Shown here one piece after another: positions 44,187 to 52,832 of a DNA stretch of 64,000 nucleotides (the first letter of the stretch is position 1; the number at the start of each line of letters is the position of its first letter). The position numbers were made by a program, and so were the translations under genes. The stretch is from Oribacterium sp. oral taxon 102. Its GTDB lineage: Bacteria; Bacillota; Clostridia; Lachnospirales; Lachnospiraceae. Under the pieces are notes generated by a model that was not told where the DNA came from, ran no database searches, and was given only the letters and a program-made list of their open reading frames with translations. The stretch is taken from contig NZ_JABXYT010000001.1 of assembly GCF_013394775.1 (NCBI RefSeq), positions 572,501 through 636,500 of the forward strand, read 5' to 3'.

Positions 44187-45190
44187 GAAGAGAAGTGACA
44201 ATCGGGACGCTCAGGCTGAAAAGCAATCTGCTTCTCGCGCCGATGGCGGGGGTGACGGATCTGCCTTTCCGTCTGCTCTGCGAGGAGCAGGGGATTGGGC
44301 TTGCCTGCACAGAGATGGTCAGTGCGAAGGCGATTCTCTACGGCAACCGAAATACAGAGGAGCTGCTCCGGAGGGCACCGGGAGAGGAGCCGCTGGCGGT
44401 ACAGCTCTTCGGCTCCGAGCCGGAGCTCATGGGGGAGATCGCCGCGCAGCTCGAAGAGCGTTTCTCACTGATCGATGTTAATATGGGCTGTCCGGTTCCG
44501 AAGATCGTTCGGAACGGGGAGGGCTCTGCCCTGATGCAGGAGCCTGCACGCGCCTATGAGATCCTTCGCATGATGGTCCGCAGATGCCGGAAGCCGGTCA
44601 CCGTGAAATTCCGCGCCGGCTTCGATGCCGCACATCGTAATGCCGCAGAATTTGCGAGGATGGCGGAGAATGCCGGCGTGTCGGCGATTACCGTGCATGG
44701 CAGAACCAGAGAGCAGTTTTATCATGGGAAGGCGGATTGGAATATCCTCCGCGAAGTGAAGCAGGCGGTTCACATTCCGGTATTCGGGAACGGCGACGTT
44801 TTCTGCCCGGAGGATGCGAAGCGGATGCTGGAGGAAACCGGTGTGGATGGCATTGCCCTCGCGCGGGGCGTGAAGGGAAATCCATGGCTGATCGGCAGGA
44901 CGCTTCATTATCTGGATACCGGAGAGCTCCTGCCGGAGCCGACGCTTCCGGAGAAGCTTTCTGTGATCCGGCGCCATATCGCTCTGATGGTGGAGTACAA
45001 GGGAGAGCATACCGCAGCGCTGGAGATGCGGAAGCACCTTTCCTGGTACACCGTCGGAATGCCGAATTCTTCTATATTAAGAGATCGCGTAAACCATGCG
45101 GCATCGACGGAAGAGCTGTACGCGCTCTGTTCTCTCTTAGAGGGGGCTTCGCAGGAAGACAAAAGAGGCAGAGCACCGTCAATGGATTGA
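44183..45190 (+). CDS. dus: tRNA-dihydrouridine synthase (DusB-like)
   Basis: FMN enzyme reducing uridine to dihydrouridine in the tRNA D loop. 335 aa. N-terminal LAPMAGVTDLPFR, active-site Cys103 in VNMGCPVPKI, FMN phosphate binding GNGDVFCPEDA and GIALARGVKGNPWL. TTG start is within the previous stop (GTTTGA). Clostridial Dus before greA and lysS is a common order. Confidence 0.95.
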   Translation: MRREVTIGTLRLKSNLLLAPMAGVTDLPFRLLCEEQGIGLACTEMVSAKAILYGNRNTEELLRRAPGEEPLAVQLFGSEPELMGEIAAQLEERFSLIDVNMGCPVPKIVRNGEGSALMQEPARAYEILRMMVRRCRKPVTVKFRAGFDAAHRNAAEFARMAENAGVSAITVHGRTREQFYHGKADWNILREVKQAVHIPVFGNGDVFCPEDAKRMLEETGVDGIALARGVKGNPWLIGRTLHYLDTGELLPEPTLPEKLSVIRRHIALMVEYKGEHTAALEMRKHLSWYTVGMPNSSILRDRVNHAASTEELYALCSLLEGASQEDKRGRAPSMD

Positions 45191-45270
45191 CAAAGCGCTG
45201 TAAAGTGTTTAAAATGACAATTTAGTGCAGCAGGGGTATCTGCCTTGCTACGTAGAACGTAAGAGAAAAC

Positions 45271-45292
45271 GGCTCCTGGAGTTCCAGAAGCC
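45271..45292 (+). promoter_or_regulatory. Hairpin in the greA leader
   Basis: GGCT-C-CTGG and CCAG-A-AGCC form a compact stem around AGTT, 26 nt before the greA ATG. No T-run. The leader is open in frame with greA from a GTG at 45225, but that reading is not GreA-like. Confidence 0.4.
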
Positions 45293-45317
45293 GCATTTCC
45301 GTATGAAAGAGGTAAAT

Positions 45318-45800
45318 ATGGCTGAGGGCAAGAAAAATCTCCTGACGAGAGCAGGACTGAACAAATATGAGGCAGAGCTCCATGATCTCAAGGTGAATCG
45401 CCGGCAGGAGATCGCACAGAAGATCAAGGAGGCGAGGGAGCAGGGAGACCTTTCCGAGAATGCGGAGTATGATGCCGCGAAGGATGAGCAGCGGGAGATC
45501 GAGGAGCGGATCGTATACCTGGAATCTCTCCTGAAGAACGCAGAGGTTGTGGATGACGCGGAGGAGGGGACGATCAACCTCGGCTGCGATGTCCGTCTTC
45601 TGGACGTGGAATATGATGAGGAGGTAGAGTACAGGATCGTCGGCTCTACAGAGGCGAATTCTCTGAAGGGGCTGATCTCCAACGAGTCTCCGGTCGGGCA
45701 GGCGCTGCTCCATCACAGAGAGGGCGACACGGTCACAGTGGAGACACAGGCGGGAAACGTGCAGTACAAGGTGCTTTCCGTCACTCGCTCCGAGGCATGA
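45318..45800 (+). CDS. greA: Transcription elongation factor GreA
   Basis: 160-aa factor that rescues backtracked RNA polymerase by stimulating transcript cleavage. N-terminal coiled coil with acidic tip (LTRAGLNKYEAELHDLK, REQGDLSENAEYDAAKDEQ) and C-terminal FKBP-like domain (SLKGLISNESPVGQALLHHREGD). ATG chosen for AAAGAGGT upstream and family length; another ATG five codons earlier is possible. Followed 54 bp later by lysS. Confidence 0.95.
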   Translation: MAEGKKNLLTRAGLNKYEAELHDLKVNRRQEIAQKIKEAREQGDLSENAEYDAAKDEQREIEERIVYLESLLKNAEVVDDAEEGTINLGCDVRLLDVEYDEEVEYRIVGSTEANSLKGLISNESPVGQALLHHREGDTVTVETQAGNVQYKVLSVTRSEA

Positions 45801-45854
45801 CGGGAGAAAAAAGAGCGGCGGCGTGTACTGCCGCGGGGAAATAAAGGGGTAAAG

Positions 45855-47369
45855 ATGGCAGAGAACGAGAATAAGGAAGTACAGGCGACGAAGCCGGCGG
45901 ACATGAACCATATTCTGCAGGCGCGTCGTGATAAGCTTGCGGAGCTTCAGGCAGAGGGCAGAGATCCGTTTGAGATCACGAAGTATGCGCAGACACAGCA
46001 TTCTGAGGAGATCAAGGCAGACTTTGCGCAATTCGAGAATCGACACGTTTCAATTGCAGGGCGCATCATGTCGAAGCGTGTGATGGGGAAGGCGAGCTTC
46101 ATGCACATCCAGGACCGGCAGGGCAGAATCCAGTCCTATGTGACGAGAGATTCCCTTGGCGAGGAGGAGTACAGGCGCTTTAAGAAGCTCGATCTCGGGG
46201 ACATCGTGGGGGTAGAGGGTTACGTCTTTATGACGAAGATGGGGGAGATCTCCGTTCATGCGGAGAAGGTCACTCTGCTCTCGAAGTCTCTTTATCCGCT
46301 GCCGGAGAAGTTTCACGGACTTCAGGATACGGATACCAGATACCGCCAGCGCTATGTGGATCTCGTTATGAATGAGGACTCGAAGAGGGTGCTGATGAAG
46401 CGCTCCGAGATCATCCGGGAGATCCGGAACTTCCTCGCGGCGCGCGATTTCATGGAGGTAGAGACTCCGATGCTGGTGGACAATGCCGGCGGCGCCGCAG
46501 CACGCCCGTTCGAGACGCATTACAATGCACTGAATGAGGATGTGAAGCTTCGCATCTCTCTGGAGCTTTACCTGAAGCGGTTGATTATCGGCGGCCTGGA
46601 GAGAGTCTTCGAGATCGGACGCGTTTTCAGAAACGAGGGCGTAGACACTCGCCACAATCCGGAGTTTACACTGATGGAGCTCTATCAGGCCTACACGGAC
46701 TACGAGGGGATGATGGAGCTCACGGAGTCTATGTTCCGCTACCTTGCCGAGAAGGTCTGCGGTACAACGAAGATCAGCTATCAGGGGACCGAGATCGACC
46801 TCGGGCAGCCGTTCCGCCGTCTGAGCATGACCGATGCGATCAGAGAGCAATGCGGCATTGACTTCAATCAGGTGCGGGATCTTGAGGAGGCACGCAGGCT
46901 CGCGCAGGAGAATCACATCGAATTCGAGGCGCATCATAAGGCTGGTGACATCGAAAATCTTTTCTTCGAGGAATTCTGCGAGGAGAAGATGATCCAGCCG
47001 ACCTTCATCATGGATCATCCGGTCGAGATCTCGCCGCTGACGAAGAGGAAGCCCTCCGATCCGTCGAAGGTGGAGCGTTTCGAGCTCTATATCTATGGCA
47101 GAGAGATGTGTAATGCCTACTCCGAGCTGAACGATCCGATCGATCAGAGAGGCCGCTTCGCGATGCAGGATGCACTTGCGGAGGCTGGAGACGAGGAGGC
47201 AAATCACACTGACGAGGACTTCCTGCATGCAATGGAGATCGGTATGCCGCCGACGGGCGGCATCGGTTATGGCATCGACCGATTGGTGATGCTGCTGACC
47301 GACAGCCCGGCGATCCGGGATGTGCTGTTGTTCCCGACAATGAAGACCAAAGACGAAAAAAACGCTTAA
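45855..47369 (+). CDS. lysS: Lysine-tRNA ligase, class II
   Basis: 504-aa class II LysRS. N-terminal OB-fold anticodon-binding domain (RHVSIAGRIMSKRVMGKASFMHIQD), motif 1 (RNFLAARDFMEVETPML), motif 2 (FRNEGVDTRHNPEFTLMELYQ) and motif 3 (TGGIGYGIDRLVML near the C terminus). ATG after AAAGGGG. No T-box or lysine riboswitch seen in the 54-bp leader. It is the last core gene before the mobile region. Confidence 0.96.
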   Translation: MAENENKEVQATKPADMNHILQARRDKLAELQAEGRDPFEITKYAQTQHSEEIKADFAQFENRHVSIAGRIMSKRVMGKASFMHIQDRQGRIQSYVTRDSLGEEEYRRFKKLDLGDIVGVEGYVFMTKMGEISVHAEKVTLLSKSLYPLPEKFHGLQDTDTRYRQRYVDLVMNEDSKRVLMKRSEIIREIRNFLAARDFMEVETPMLVDNAGGAAARPFETHYNALNEDVKLRISLELYLKRLIIGGLERVFEIGRVFRNEGVDTRHNPEFTLMELYQAYTDYEGMMELTESMFRYLAEKVCGTTKISYQGTEIDLGQPFRRLSMTDAIREQCGIDFNQVRDLEEARRLAQENHIEFEAHHKAGDIENLFFEEFCEEKMIQPTFIMDHPVEISPLTKRKPSDPSKVERFELYIYGREMCNAYSELNDPIDQRGRFAMQDALAEAGDEEANHTDEDFLHAMEIGMPPTGGIGYGIDRLVMLLTDSPAIRDVLLFPTMKTKDEKNA

Positions 47370-47386
47370 AACAAAGGGTTTCTGAT

Positions 47387-47421
47387 GTGCAAACGCACCA
47401 ATTTACCAACGATTTACCAAC
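47387..47421. repeat. ATTTACCAAC direct repeats just after lysS
   Basis: ATTTACCAAC occurs twice (47401-47410 and 47412-47421), preceded by GTGC-AAAC-GCAC. Short paired repeats at a core-gene 3' end beside mobile DNA are what arm-type integrase sites can look like; no tyrosine integrase is in the window, so an attachment site is only a possibility. Confidence 0.3.
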
Positions 47422-47469
47422 AGTTTGACAGAAGCACGTACCAGTAAAGCAGGATATTGACCTGTGATG

Positions 47470-47499
47470 AAGGCGCTCCGTTCGGGGCGCCTTTTTTTG
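47470..47499 (+). terminator. Intrinsic terminator downstream of lysS
   Basis: AAGGCGCTC pairs with GGGCGCCTT (one G-U) around CGTTCG with seven T following. Confidence 0.88.
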
Positions 47500-47637
47500 T
47501 TGGCAAAATCCGGCTTGGAATCGTTTAGAGCTTTGGGAACGGCAAAAGAGGTGATGCGCAGTTCCGGTTTTTTGAAAATTGCATCATTCATCGGCCGGAT
47601 GGAGCCGTTTGGCAAAATCCTTTCCGCTGACGTGTAA
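47500..47637 (+). CDS. Short hypothetical frame at the left edge of the conjugative remnant
   Basis: A 45-codon frame (FRALGTAKEVMRSSGFLKIA, GRMEPFGKILSADV) beginning at TTG with no clear ribosome site and lying directly on the lysS terminator. Its text looks protein-like and may be the tail of a gene cut by integration or deletion. No family recognised. No other gene is evident between lysS and 47737. Confidence 0.25.
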   Translation: MAKSGLESFRALGTAKEVMRSSGFLKIASFIGRMEPFGKILSADV

Positions 47638-47736
47638 GGTACTGCGGGAGGAACTGCGGCGCGGCTGATATACTTCCAAGTCAAGAATGCCCGACGGGAT
47701 TCGCGCATTCTTCAACCCGCAGGGAAAGGAGACGGC

Positions 47737-48912
47737 ATGGCTCAGGATTACGGGGAAGACGTTGGCGAGATGCTGATGCAGGCAATCGGGAACCAGACCG
47801 GCAGGGCGCTGGAAAGGTTCATCGACAACAAGGCAAGGGACTGGCACAAGGAACGGCTGATGGAAAGCGGCAGGTCCGAGGAAGAAGCAGAGATTGAAGC
47901 GGAAGCCCTCGCGTCCCGCGAACAAATCTGCCTTCCGTTCGGAACATCCAACGACGCTGCCTATTTCGCGCAGGTCTGCCACGAGAACGGAACGTTTGCA
48001 TCCGCACTGACCGACAGGGAGGGAAACGGATTCATTCAATTTGCCGAGGACGATATCAAAGCGATTAAAGAGTGCGCGCCGCAGTTCGCCGAAGTGATGA
48101 GCATGCGGCAGGAGCAGTCCATCGTGGAACGTCTCAAAAACAGCCGTCCCGTCACGGCGGAGCAGCTTGCAGGACTGAATGAAATTACCAGACTTCCGGA
48201 CCTTTCTTTCCGGCATCCGGAGGAAACAAAGAGCAGGGAAGCGGTCCGCACGGACCGTTCCGACGGAGGTCTCAACCACACGGAAGCCATTCGGGAAGAA
48301 GTTCTTGACGCAAGGGACCGCTGCACCGACTTTAACGACTTCGAGCAGATTCTGGCTCGGCAGGGAATCGGAATCATAACAACCCGCAAGGGCGAGGTCA
48401 TGTTTTACGAAGCCCGCCGGGGCGAGGACGGGAGCCTTCTTCCGTTCGGAAAGGACGCGCAGGGAAGGACGGATTGGGCGGTCGGCGCGGACACGCTGAG
48501 CCGGAAATGGGACGTGGATGCCACGCATGACTGGTTTGAGAAGAACCGTCCCGCGCCCGGGAAGGAAGTGGGGGACAGAAGCTGGCGGCAGGAACGCGAA
48601 AGCCAGCGGACCGTCGATGGCGCGCTGGACAACGACGGGGCCACGCCAGATCTCGACCAAGGCGTGAAGTCCCATGACAGCATTGACACGGATGACCATA
48701 CGGCTCGGATTGAGCATGAGGGAGTTGGGACGGATATTTCGCCTTCCATGGTGCGGGACGCGGAGGACCGTGCGGCCAGAAGCTCTGACAGCGGCTATTC
48801 CCTGAGCAGCGTAACGCGGGAGATGCGCGAAGCGAAGACCGAACTCGAAGCCGAGAGCGGCACACCTTCCCATGCGCTGGACATTTCCAATCGAATGAAG
48901 CCGGGGCGCTAG
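47737..48912 (+). CDS. Conjugative-element protein upstream of virD4
   Basis: 391 aa, acidic and hydrophilic. The N-terminal third (LASREQICLPFGTSNDAAYF, CHENGTFASALTDREGNGF, IQFAEDDIKAI) resembles by layout the short PcfB/DUF3801-type proteins that precede VirD4 in Firmicutes integrative elements; the remainder is low-complexity and charged (RDRCTDFNDFEQILARQGIG, then a Ser/Asp-rich tail). Family assignment is weak. ATG after AAAGGAGA; 18 bp before the virD4 gene, same operon. GC content is high, like the core, and unlike the genes after 50100. Confidence 0.6.
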   Translation: MAQDYGEDVGEMLMQAIGNQTGRALERFIDNKARDWHKERLMESGRSEEEAEIEAEALASREQICLPFGTSNDAAYFAQVCHENGTFASALTDREGNGFIQFAEDDIKAIKECAPQFAEVMSMRQEQSIVERLKNSRPVTAEQLAGLNEITRLPDLSFRHPEETKSREAVRTDRSDGGLNHTEAIREEVLDARDRCTDFNDFEQILARQGIGIITTRKGEVMFYEARRGEDGSLLPFGKDAQGRTDWAVGADTLSRKWDVDATHDWFEKNRPAPGKEVGDRSWRQERESQRTVDGALDNDGATPDLDQGVKSHDSIDTDDHTARIEHEGVGTDISPSMVRDAEDRAARSSDSGYSLSSVTREMREAKTELEAESGTPSHALDISNRMKPGR

Positions 48913-48930
48913 CAGGAGGAAGGATAGAAA

Positions 48931-50148
48931 ATGGCAGACAAGAAGGGAAACCCGGAAGTCAACCGGCGCATCGCCACGTCGGCTCTTGTCGCGCTTGCTC
49001 TTTCGATAGCAGGCTTCTATCTCGGGAACCGGTACTTTGAAGCGCTGGCGTCCTATCCGGGACAGTTTCTCGACCACTGCGGGGACGCACTCCTGACCAT
49101 GTGGCCGCGCATCCACGAAAATCCGTTCTACCTCGACATGGACAAAAAGGCGCTCCTTGTCGGCTTCTGCATGCTTCTGGTTGTGTGGATGGTCTGGCTC
49201 AGGCACGTGGTTTATATCGGGAATTACCGCTCCGGAGAAGAAAGCGGCTCCGCCCGCTGGGGGACCGTGAAGGAAGGGAAGAGATTTCGGGACCTAAGCA
49301 ACCCGGACAATAATCTCATTTTTACAGAAAAGTATGGACTGGCACTGCACCGTCCAAAGTATGACCCGGAGCTGGACCGTAACCTCAACGTGCTTGTGGT
49401 CGGCGGGTCCGGCTCAGGCAAGACGTTCAACTACGTGACGCCGAACATTTGCCAGCTCAATACGAACTATTTCATTACTGACCCGAAGGGAACCCTGCTG
49501 AAAGACGCGGGCTATCTGTTCACCGACAACGGCTATCAGGTGAAGAGCTTCAACACCATCAATCTTGACGAGAGTATGCATTACAACCCGCTCAAGTACG
49601 TGAGGACCGACACGGATATCCTCTCGTTCGTCAACTGCTTCATCATGAACACGAACGGCGAGGGCAAGGCCAGCGACCCGTTCTGGGAGAATGCGGAAAA
49701 GATGCTCTATACGGCGCTCATCGCGCTTTTGCGCGACTGGTTCCCAAAGGAGGACTACGCCCTCTCCGGTCTCCTGACACTCCTCTCGCTTGCGGAAGCA
49801 AGGGAAGAGGAAGAGAACTTCATGTCGGCGCTGGACCTTATCTTTTACCAGATTGAAACCGGAAAGCGATTTGCCAGAAATGTCGGGCCTGTGGACGAGA
49901 CCCCCAAGAAGGGCGGGCTGTCCCGCGACTTCACTGCGGACACCGGATGGTCGTGGCAGTCCTCCCGGTTCCGCCGAAACTATGATGGCGTCCGCCCGGC
50001 TGAGCGCGGCGGGCTTTCCCCGGATGAGGACTTTGCCCTGATGAACTACAAGAACTTCAAGGTGGCTGCCGGTGACGCTACTATGGGAGAACAATCTAAT
50101 CAATTACATATCGAATCACCTGAGAATCGCCGATATGTAACTGCTTAG
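48931..50148 (+). CDS. VirD4/TraG-family coupling protein (CD1115-like), 3'-truncated
   Basis: Type IV coupling ATPase that links the relaxosome to the conjugation pore. Two N-terminal helices (about 12-31 and 72-95), Walker A GGSGSGKT at 158-165, and TDPKGTLLKDAGYL follow the family. Only about 380 residues are native: homology stops at NYKNFKVAAG near 50070, where TraG proteins continue with the Walker B half. The final ~25 codons (ATMGEQSNQLHI to YVTA) come from the adjoining recombinase element. The missing C-terminal half is not in the window. Not functional as it stands. Confidence 0.85.
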   Translation: MADKKGNPEVNRRIATSALVALALSIAGFYLGNRYFEALASYPGQFLDHCGDALLTMWPRIHENPFYLDMDKKALLVGFCMLLVVWMVWLRHVVYIGNYRSGEESGSARWGTVKEGKRFRDLSNPDNNLIFTEKYGLALHRPKYDPELDRNLNVLVVGGSGSGKTFNYVTPNICQLNTNYFITDPKGTLLKDAGYLFTDNGYQVKSFNTINLDESMHYNPLKYVRTDTDILSFVNCFIMNTNGEGKASDPFWENAEKMLYTALIALLRDWFPKEDYALSGLLTLLSLAEAREEEENFMSALDLIFYQIETGKRFARNVGPVDETPKKGGLSRDFTADTGWSWQSSRFRRNYDGVRPAERGGLSPDEDFALMNYKNFKVAAGDATMGEQSNQLHIESPENRRYVTA

Positions 50149-50200
50149 GCGGTTCTCTTCTTTATCGAGAATATGCTTAAGCCGAAGGAAGGAGGAAGCG

Positions 50201-52085
50201 ATGAAACATCAGCAAAAATATGTGGCTCTGTATGAGCGTTTGAGCCATGATGATGAACAGCTTGGTGAGTCCAACAGTATTTCTCACCAGAAAGAAATGC
50301 TCGAAGAATATGCCAGAAACCATGGCATAACCAACTACCGCCATTTCACCGACGACGGGATCTCCGGCACTCGTTTCGACCGCCCTGGCTTTCTTGCCAT
50401 GATGGAGCAGGTCAAGCAAGGCAACATCTCCCAGATCTGCATCAAGGACATGAGCCGCATGGGCCGTGACTATCTGCAGGTCGGTCAGCTTATGGAAATG
50501 CTCCGCCAGAAGGGTGTGATGCTCGTTGCCATCAATGACGGCGTAGATACTTCCAAAGGCGACGATGACTTTGTGCCGTTCCGAAACATCATGAATGAAT
50601 GGTACGCCAAGGACACCAGTAAGAAGATCAAGTCCGTCTTTCAGGCAAAGGGCCGATCCGAACCAGTGGGTTGTGGATGAGGAAGCTGCGAAGATCATCC
50701 GCAGGATCTTTCAAATGACTCTGGAAGGCCTCGGTCCTTATCAGATCACACAGATCCTGAAGAATGATCAAGTCCCGATTCCGGCTATCCACATGAATAA
50801 GTTCGGAGTCGGGAACCATCGAGGCAGAGAGATCAAAGATCCCTATAACTGGTCAAGCGCGACCGTGGTAGGCATTCTGGAACGCCGTGAGTATCTCGGC
50901 CATACCGTGAACTTCAAGACCAGAAAGCACTTCAAGGACTCTCACAGCCACTATGTGGACGATGATCTCTGGGTGATCTTTGAGGACACACAGGACGCCA
51001 TCATCGATCAGAAAACGTTCGCTCTGGTCCAGAAGATCCGAAGCAATGTGACCAGATGGCCCAACGGATGGGGACCTGCGCATCCGCTGACTGGACTTGT
51101 TTACTGCGCTGACTGTGGCGGCAAGCTCTACTGCCACAGGACCGACAACGGCAAGCGGGTTGATAAGTTCACCTGCGGCAACTATCCTTCTAAGAAGTGT
51201 AAGTCCGGCCACAGGATTGATGGCAACGACCTGCTTCAGGCCGTAGGCCGCACCCTGAAAGCTGTCCATGATTATATTCAAGTGGACAACAGTCAGTTCA
51301 TCAGGACCGTGGAAGAATCGCTTACCAGTCAACAGACGCAGGACGTGAAGACTCAGAAAAAGAGGCTTACCGAGTGTCAGTACAGGGCGCAGGAACTGGA
51401 AACGCTTCTCTGCAAGATCTATGAGGACAATATCCTTGGGAAACTGCCGGACAAGCGGTATCAGATGCTCAGTAACCAATATGAGTGCGAAAGTACGGCT
51501 CTTGAACAGGAAATCAGCGAGCTTTCCGGTTCCATCGCAAGTTACACCGACGGCACCAGTGAAGCGAAGAAGTTCATGGCACTGATCAACAAGTATCAAG
51601 ACTTCGAGAACTTAACTGCCGCCATGCTGAACGAGCTGGTCGATAAGATCGTGGTCTACGAACGTGACCGTAAGGGGAGCATTCAGACTACACAGCGGGT
51701 CGATATCTACTTCTCTTTCATCGGGAACTTTGTCCCTCCTGCGGAGCCTGTCGATCCGAAAGTGGCCGCCGCTCAGGAAGAAGAACGCCGCAAGATCGAG
51801 GAAAGGAAGGACCGTTTGCATCAGAACTACCTGCGCAGGAAGGCTGACGGTTCACAGCAGAAATGGGAAGAAAAGTACAAGCCGATCAGGGAAGCGAAGA
51901 AGGCGAAGCAAAAGGCGGAGCTTGACGCTACAAGCGCGAAGTACACCAGATCCCAGTTTTATGATATGCGGCTCGTTACCAGAACGGAAGCGGATATGCC
52001 GGAAGGGATGCTCGGATATGATGCCGATGAAGTGGTCCGCAAGGCGAATGCTGCGAAAGACGAGAAGGAGGCAGTGGCGATATGA
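50201..52085 (+). pseudogene. Large serine recombinase, disrupted by deletion and frameshift
   Basis: Site-specific recombinase of the TndX/TnpX type. First part: resolvase domain with catalytic Ser15 (VALYERLSHDDE) and CIKDMSRMGRDYLQVGQ, then KDTSKKIKSVFQAKGR. The second part resumes one frame over with DPNQWVVDEEAAKIIRRIF. The usual linker containing SGK...PPYGY (about 20 residues) is missing at about 50650, and the deletion shifts the frame. The recombinase domain, zinc ribbon (YCADCGGKLYCHR...CGNYPSKKC) and coiled coil (51300-51560) are intact. Ribosome site AAGGAGGAAG before ATG. It probably mediated insertion into virD4 but should now be inactive. Confidence 0.85.
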
Positions 52086-52381
52086 GGATTATCCGGTTTC
52101 TTTTGAAGATGGTGGTCTTTCCGATAATGCTGATCGTGACTGTGATCCAGTGGTTCGGAGCCTTCATCATTGGATTCTCTTCCGCGGTCTTCAATGTCCT
52201 TGCCGGACTGTTCCTTCTGGTGGCTGTCCTGTCGTATTTGATGGGATTGTCCGCCGGAGCTGAGGCAGTAAAGATGATTGTCGCTGGATTCATTGTATTC
52301 ATGACTCCGGTCGCAGGAGAATGGATCGTGACTGCCATCACTGCGCTGAACATGAGGATGCGTAATTTTATCAGGTCTTGA
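52082..52381 (+). CDS. CD1845-family small membrane protein
   Basis: 99 aa with two or three helices (LLKMVVFPIMLIVTVIQWFG, FIIGFSSAVFNVLAGLFLLVAV, VAGFIVFMTPVAGEWIV). It matches by composition and position the CD1845-type proteins that follow recombinase or relaxase genes in Clostridia integrative elements. ATG overlaps the recombinase stop (ATATGA). Function unknown, perhaps related to transfer. Confidence 0.7.
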   Translation: MRIIRFLLKMVVFPIMLIVTVIQWFGAFIIGFSSAVFNVLAGLFLLVAVLSYLMGLSAGAEAVKMIVAGFIVFMTPVAGEWIVTAITALNMRMRNFIRS

Positions 52382-52487
52382 ACCGAAAAACTGAATACGA
52401 AAAAGTATCGCTGATACTTTATGCCTGAGCCGTCCTTTTATCACAGGGGCGGCTTTCGTTTGTAGAAAATGAAAGGACGAGCAATGT

Positions 52488-52772
52488 ATGAGGCTTACGA
52501 AATATGAGAAGGAAACCATCATCCTGACCAGTGAAGGCGATGATACTTACAGTGTCTATACCTTCAACGCGGCATTGAAGAGACGACTGGCGGACTTTGC
52601 AAAAAGGTATCCGGATCTCTGCCGACTGGAATGCGAGGACAAGAAGATCGGCTGTCAGAGCTATGTGATCAGCAAGGCGAGGCTGTCGATTCGCCTTACT
52701 GCTCCATACAGTGAGGAAAGGCGCAATGCTGCGAAAGAGAGGGCAAAACAACATCACTCAAGCAAACATTAA
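52488..52772 (+). CDS. Conserved hypothetical protein of integrative elements
   Basis: 94 aa, basic C terminus (SEERRNAAKERAKQHHSSKH). The segment LTKYEKETIILTSEGDDTY and then DLCRLECEDKKIGCQSYVI recur in small proteins of Firmicutes integrative elements; role unknown, not a membrane protein. Good ATG with GAAAGGACGAG upstream. Located between the CD1845-like gene and the restriction-modification cargo. Confidence 0.6.
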   Translation: MRLTKYEKETIILTSEGDDTYSVYTFNAALKRRLADFAKRYPDLCRLECEDKKIGCQSYVISKARLSIRLTAPYSEERRNAAKERAKQHHSSKH

Positions 52773-52774
52773 TA

Positions 52775-52803
52775 TTGACAGTATTCGCTGCGGCGAGTAC
52801 GAT
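52775..52803 (+). promoter_or_regulatory. Candidate promoter for the methylase gene
   Basis: TTGACA, 17 bp, TACGAT (followed by a TATATATA stretch), 30 bp before the methylase ATG and overlapping the preceding stop. The AT content changes sharply here, marking the cargo module's left edge. Confidence 0.65.
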
Positions 52804-52832
52804 ATATATATTAAAGATTTGGAGGCGATTAT

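Noticed and set aside
47584..49206. 540-codon minus-strand frame over the virD4 region
   Set aside because: Antisense shadow; the plus strand has Walker A and membrane helices in the expected order.
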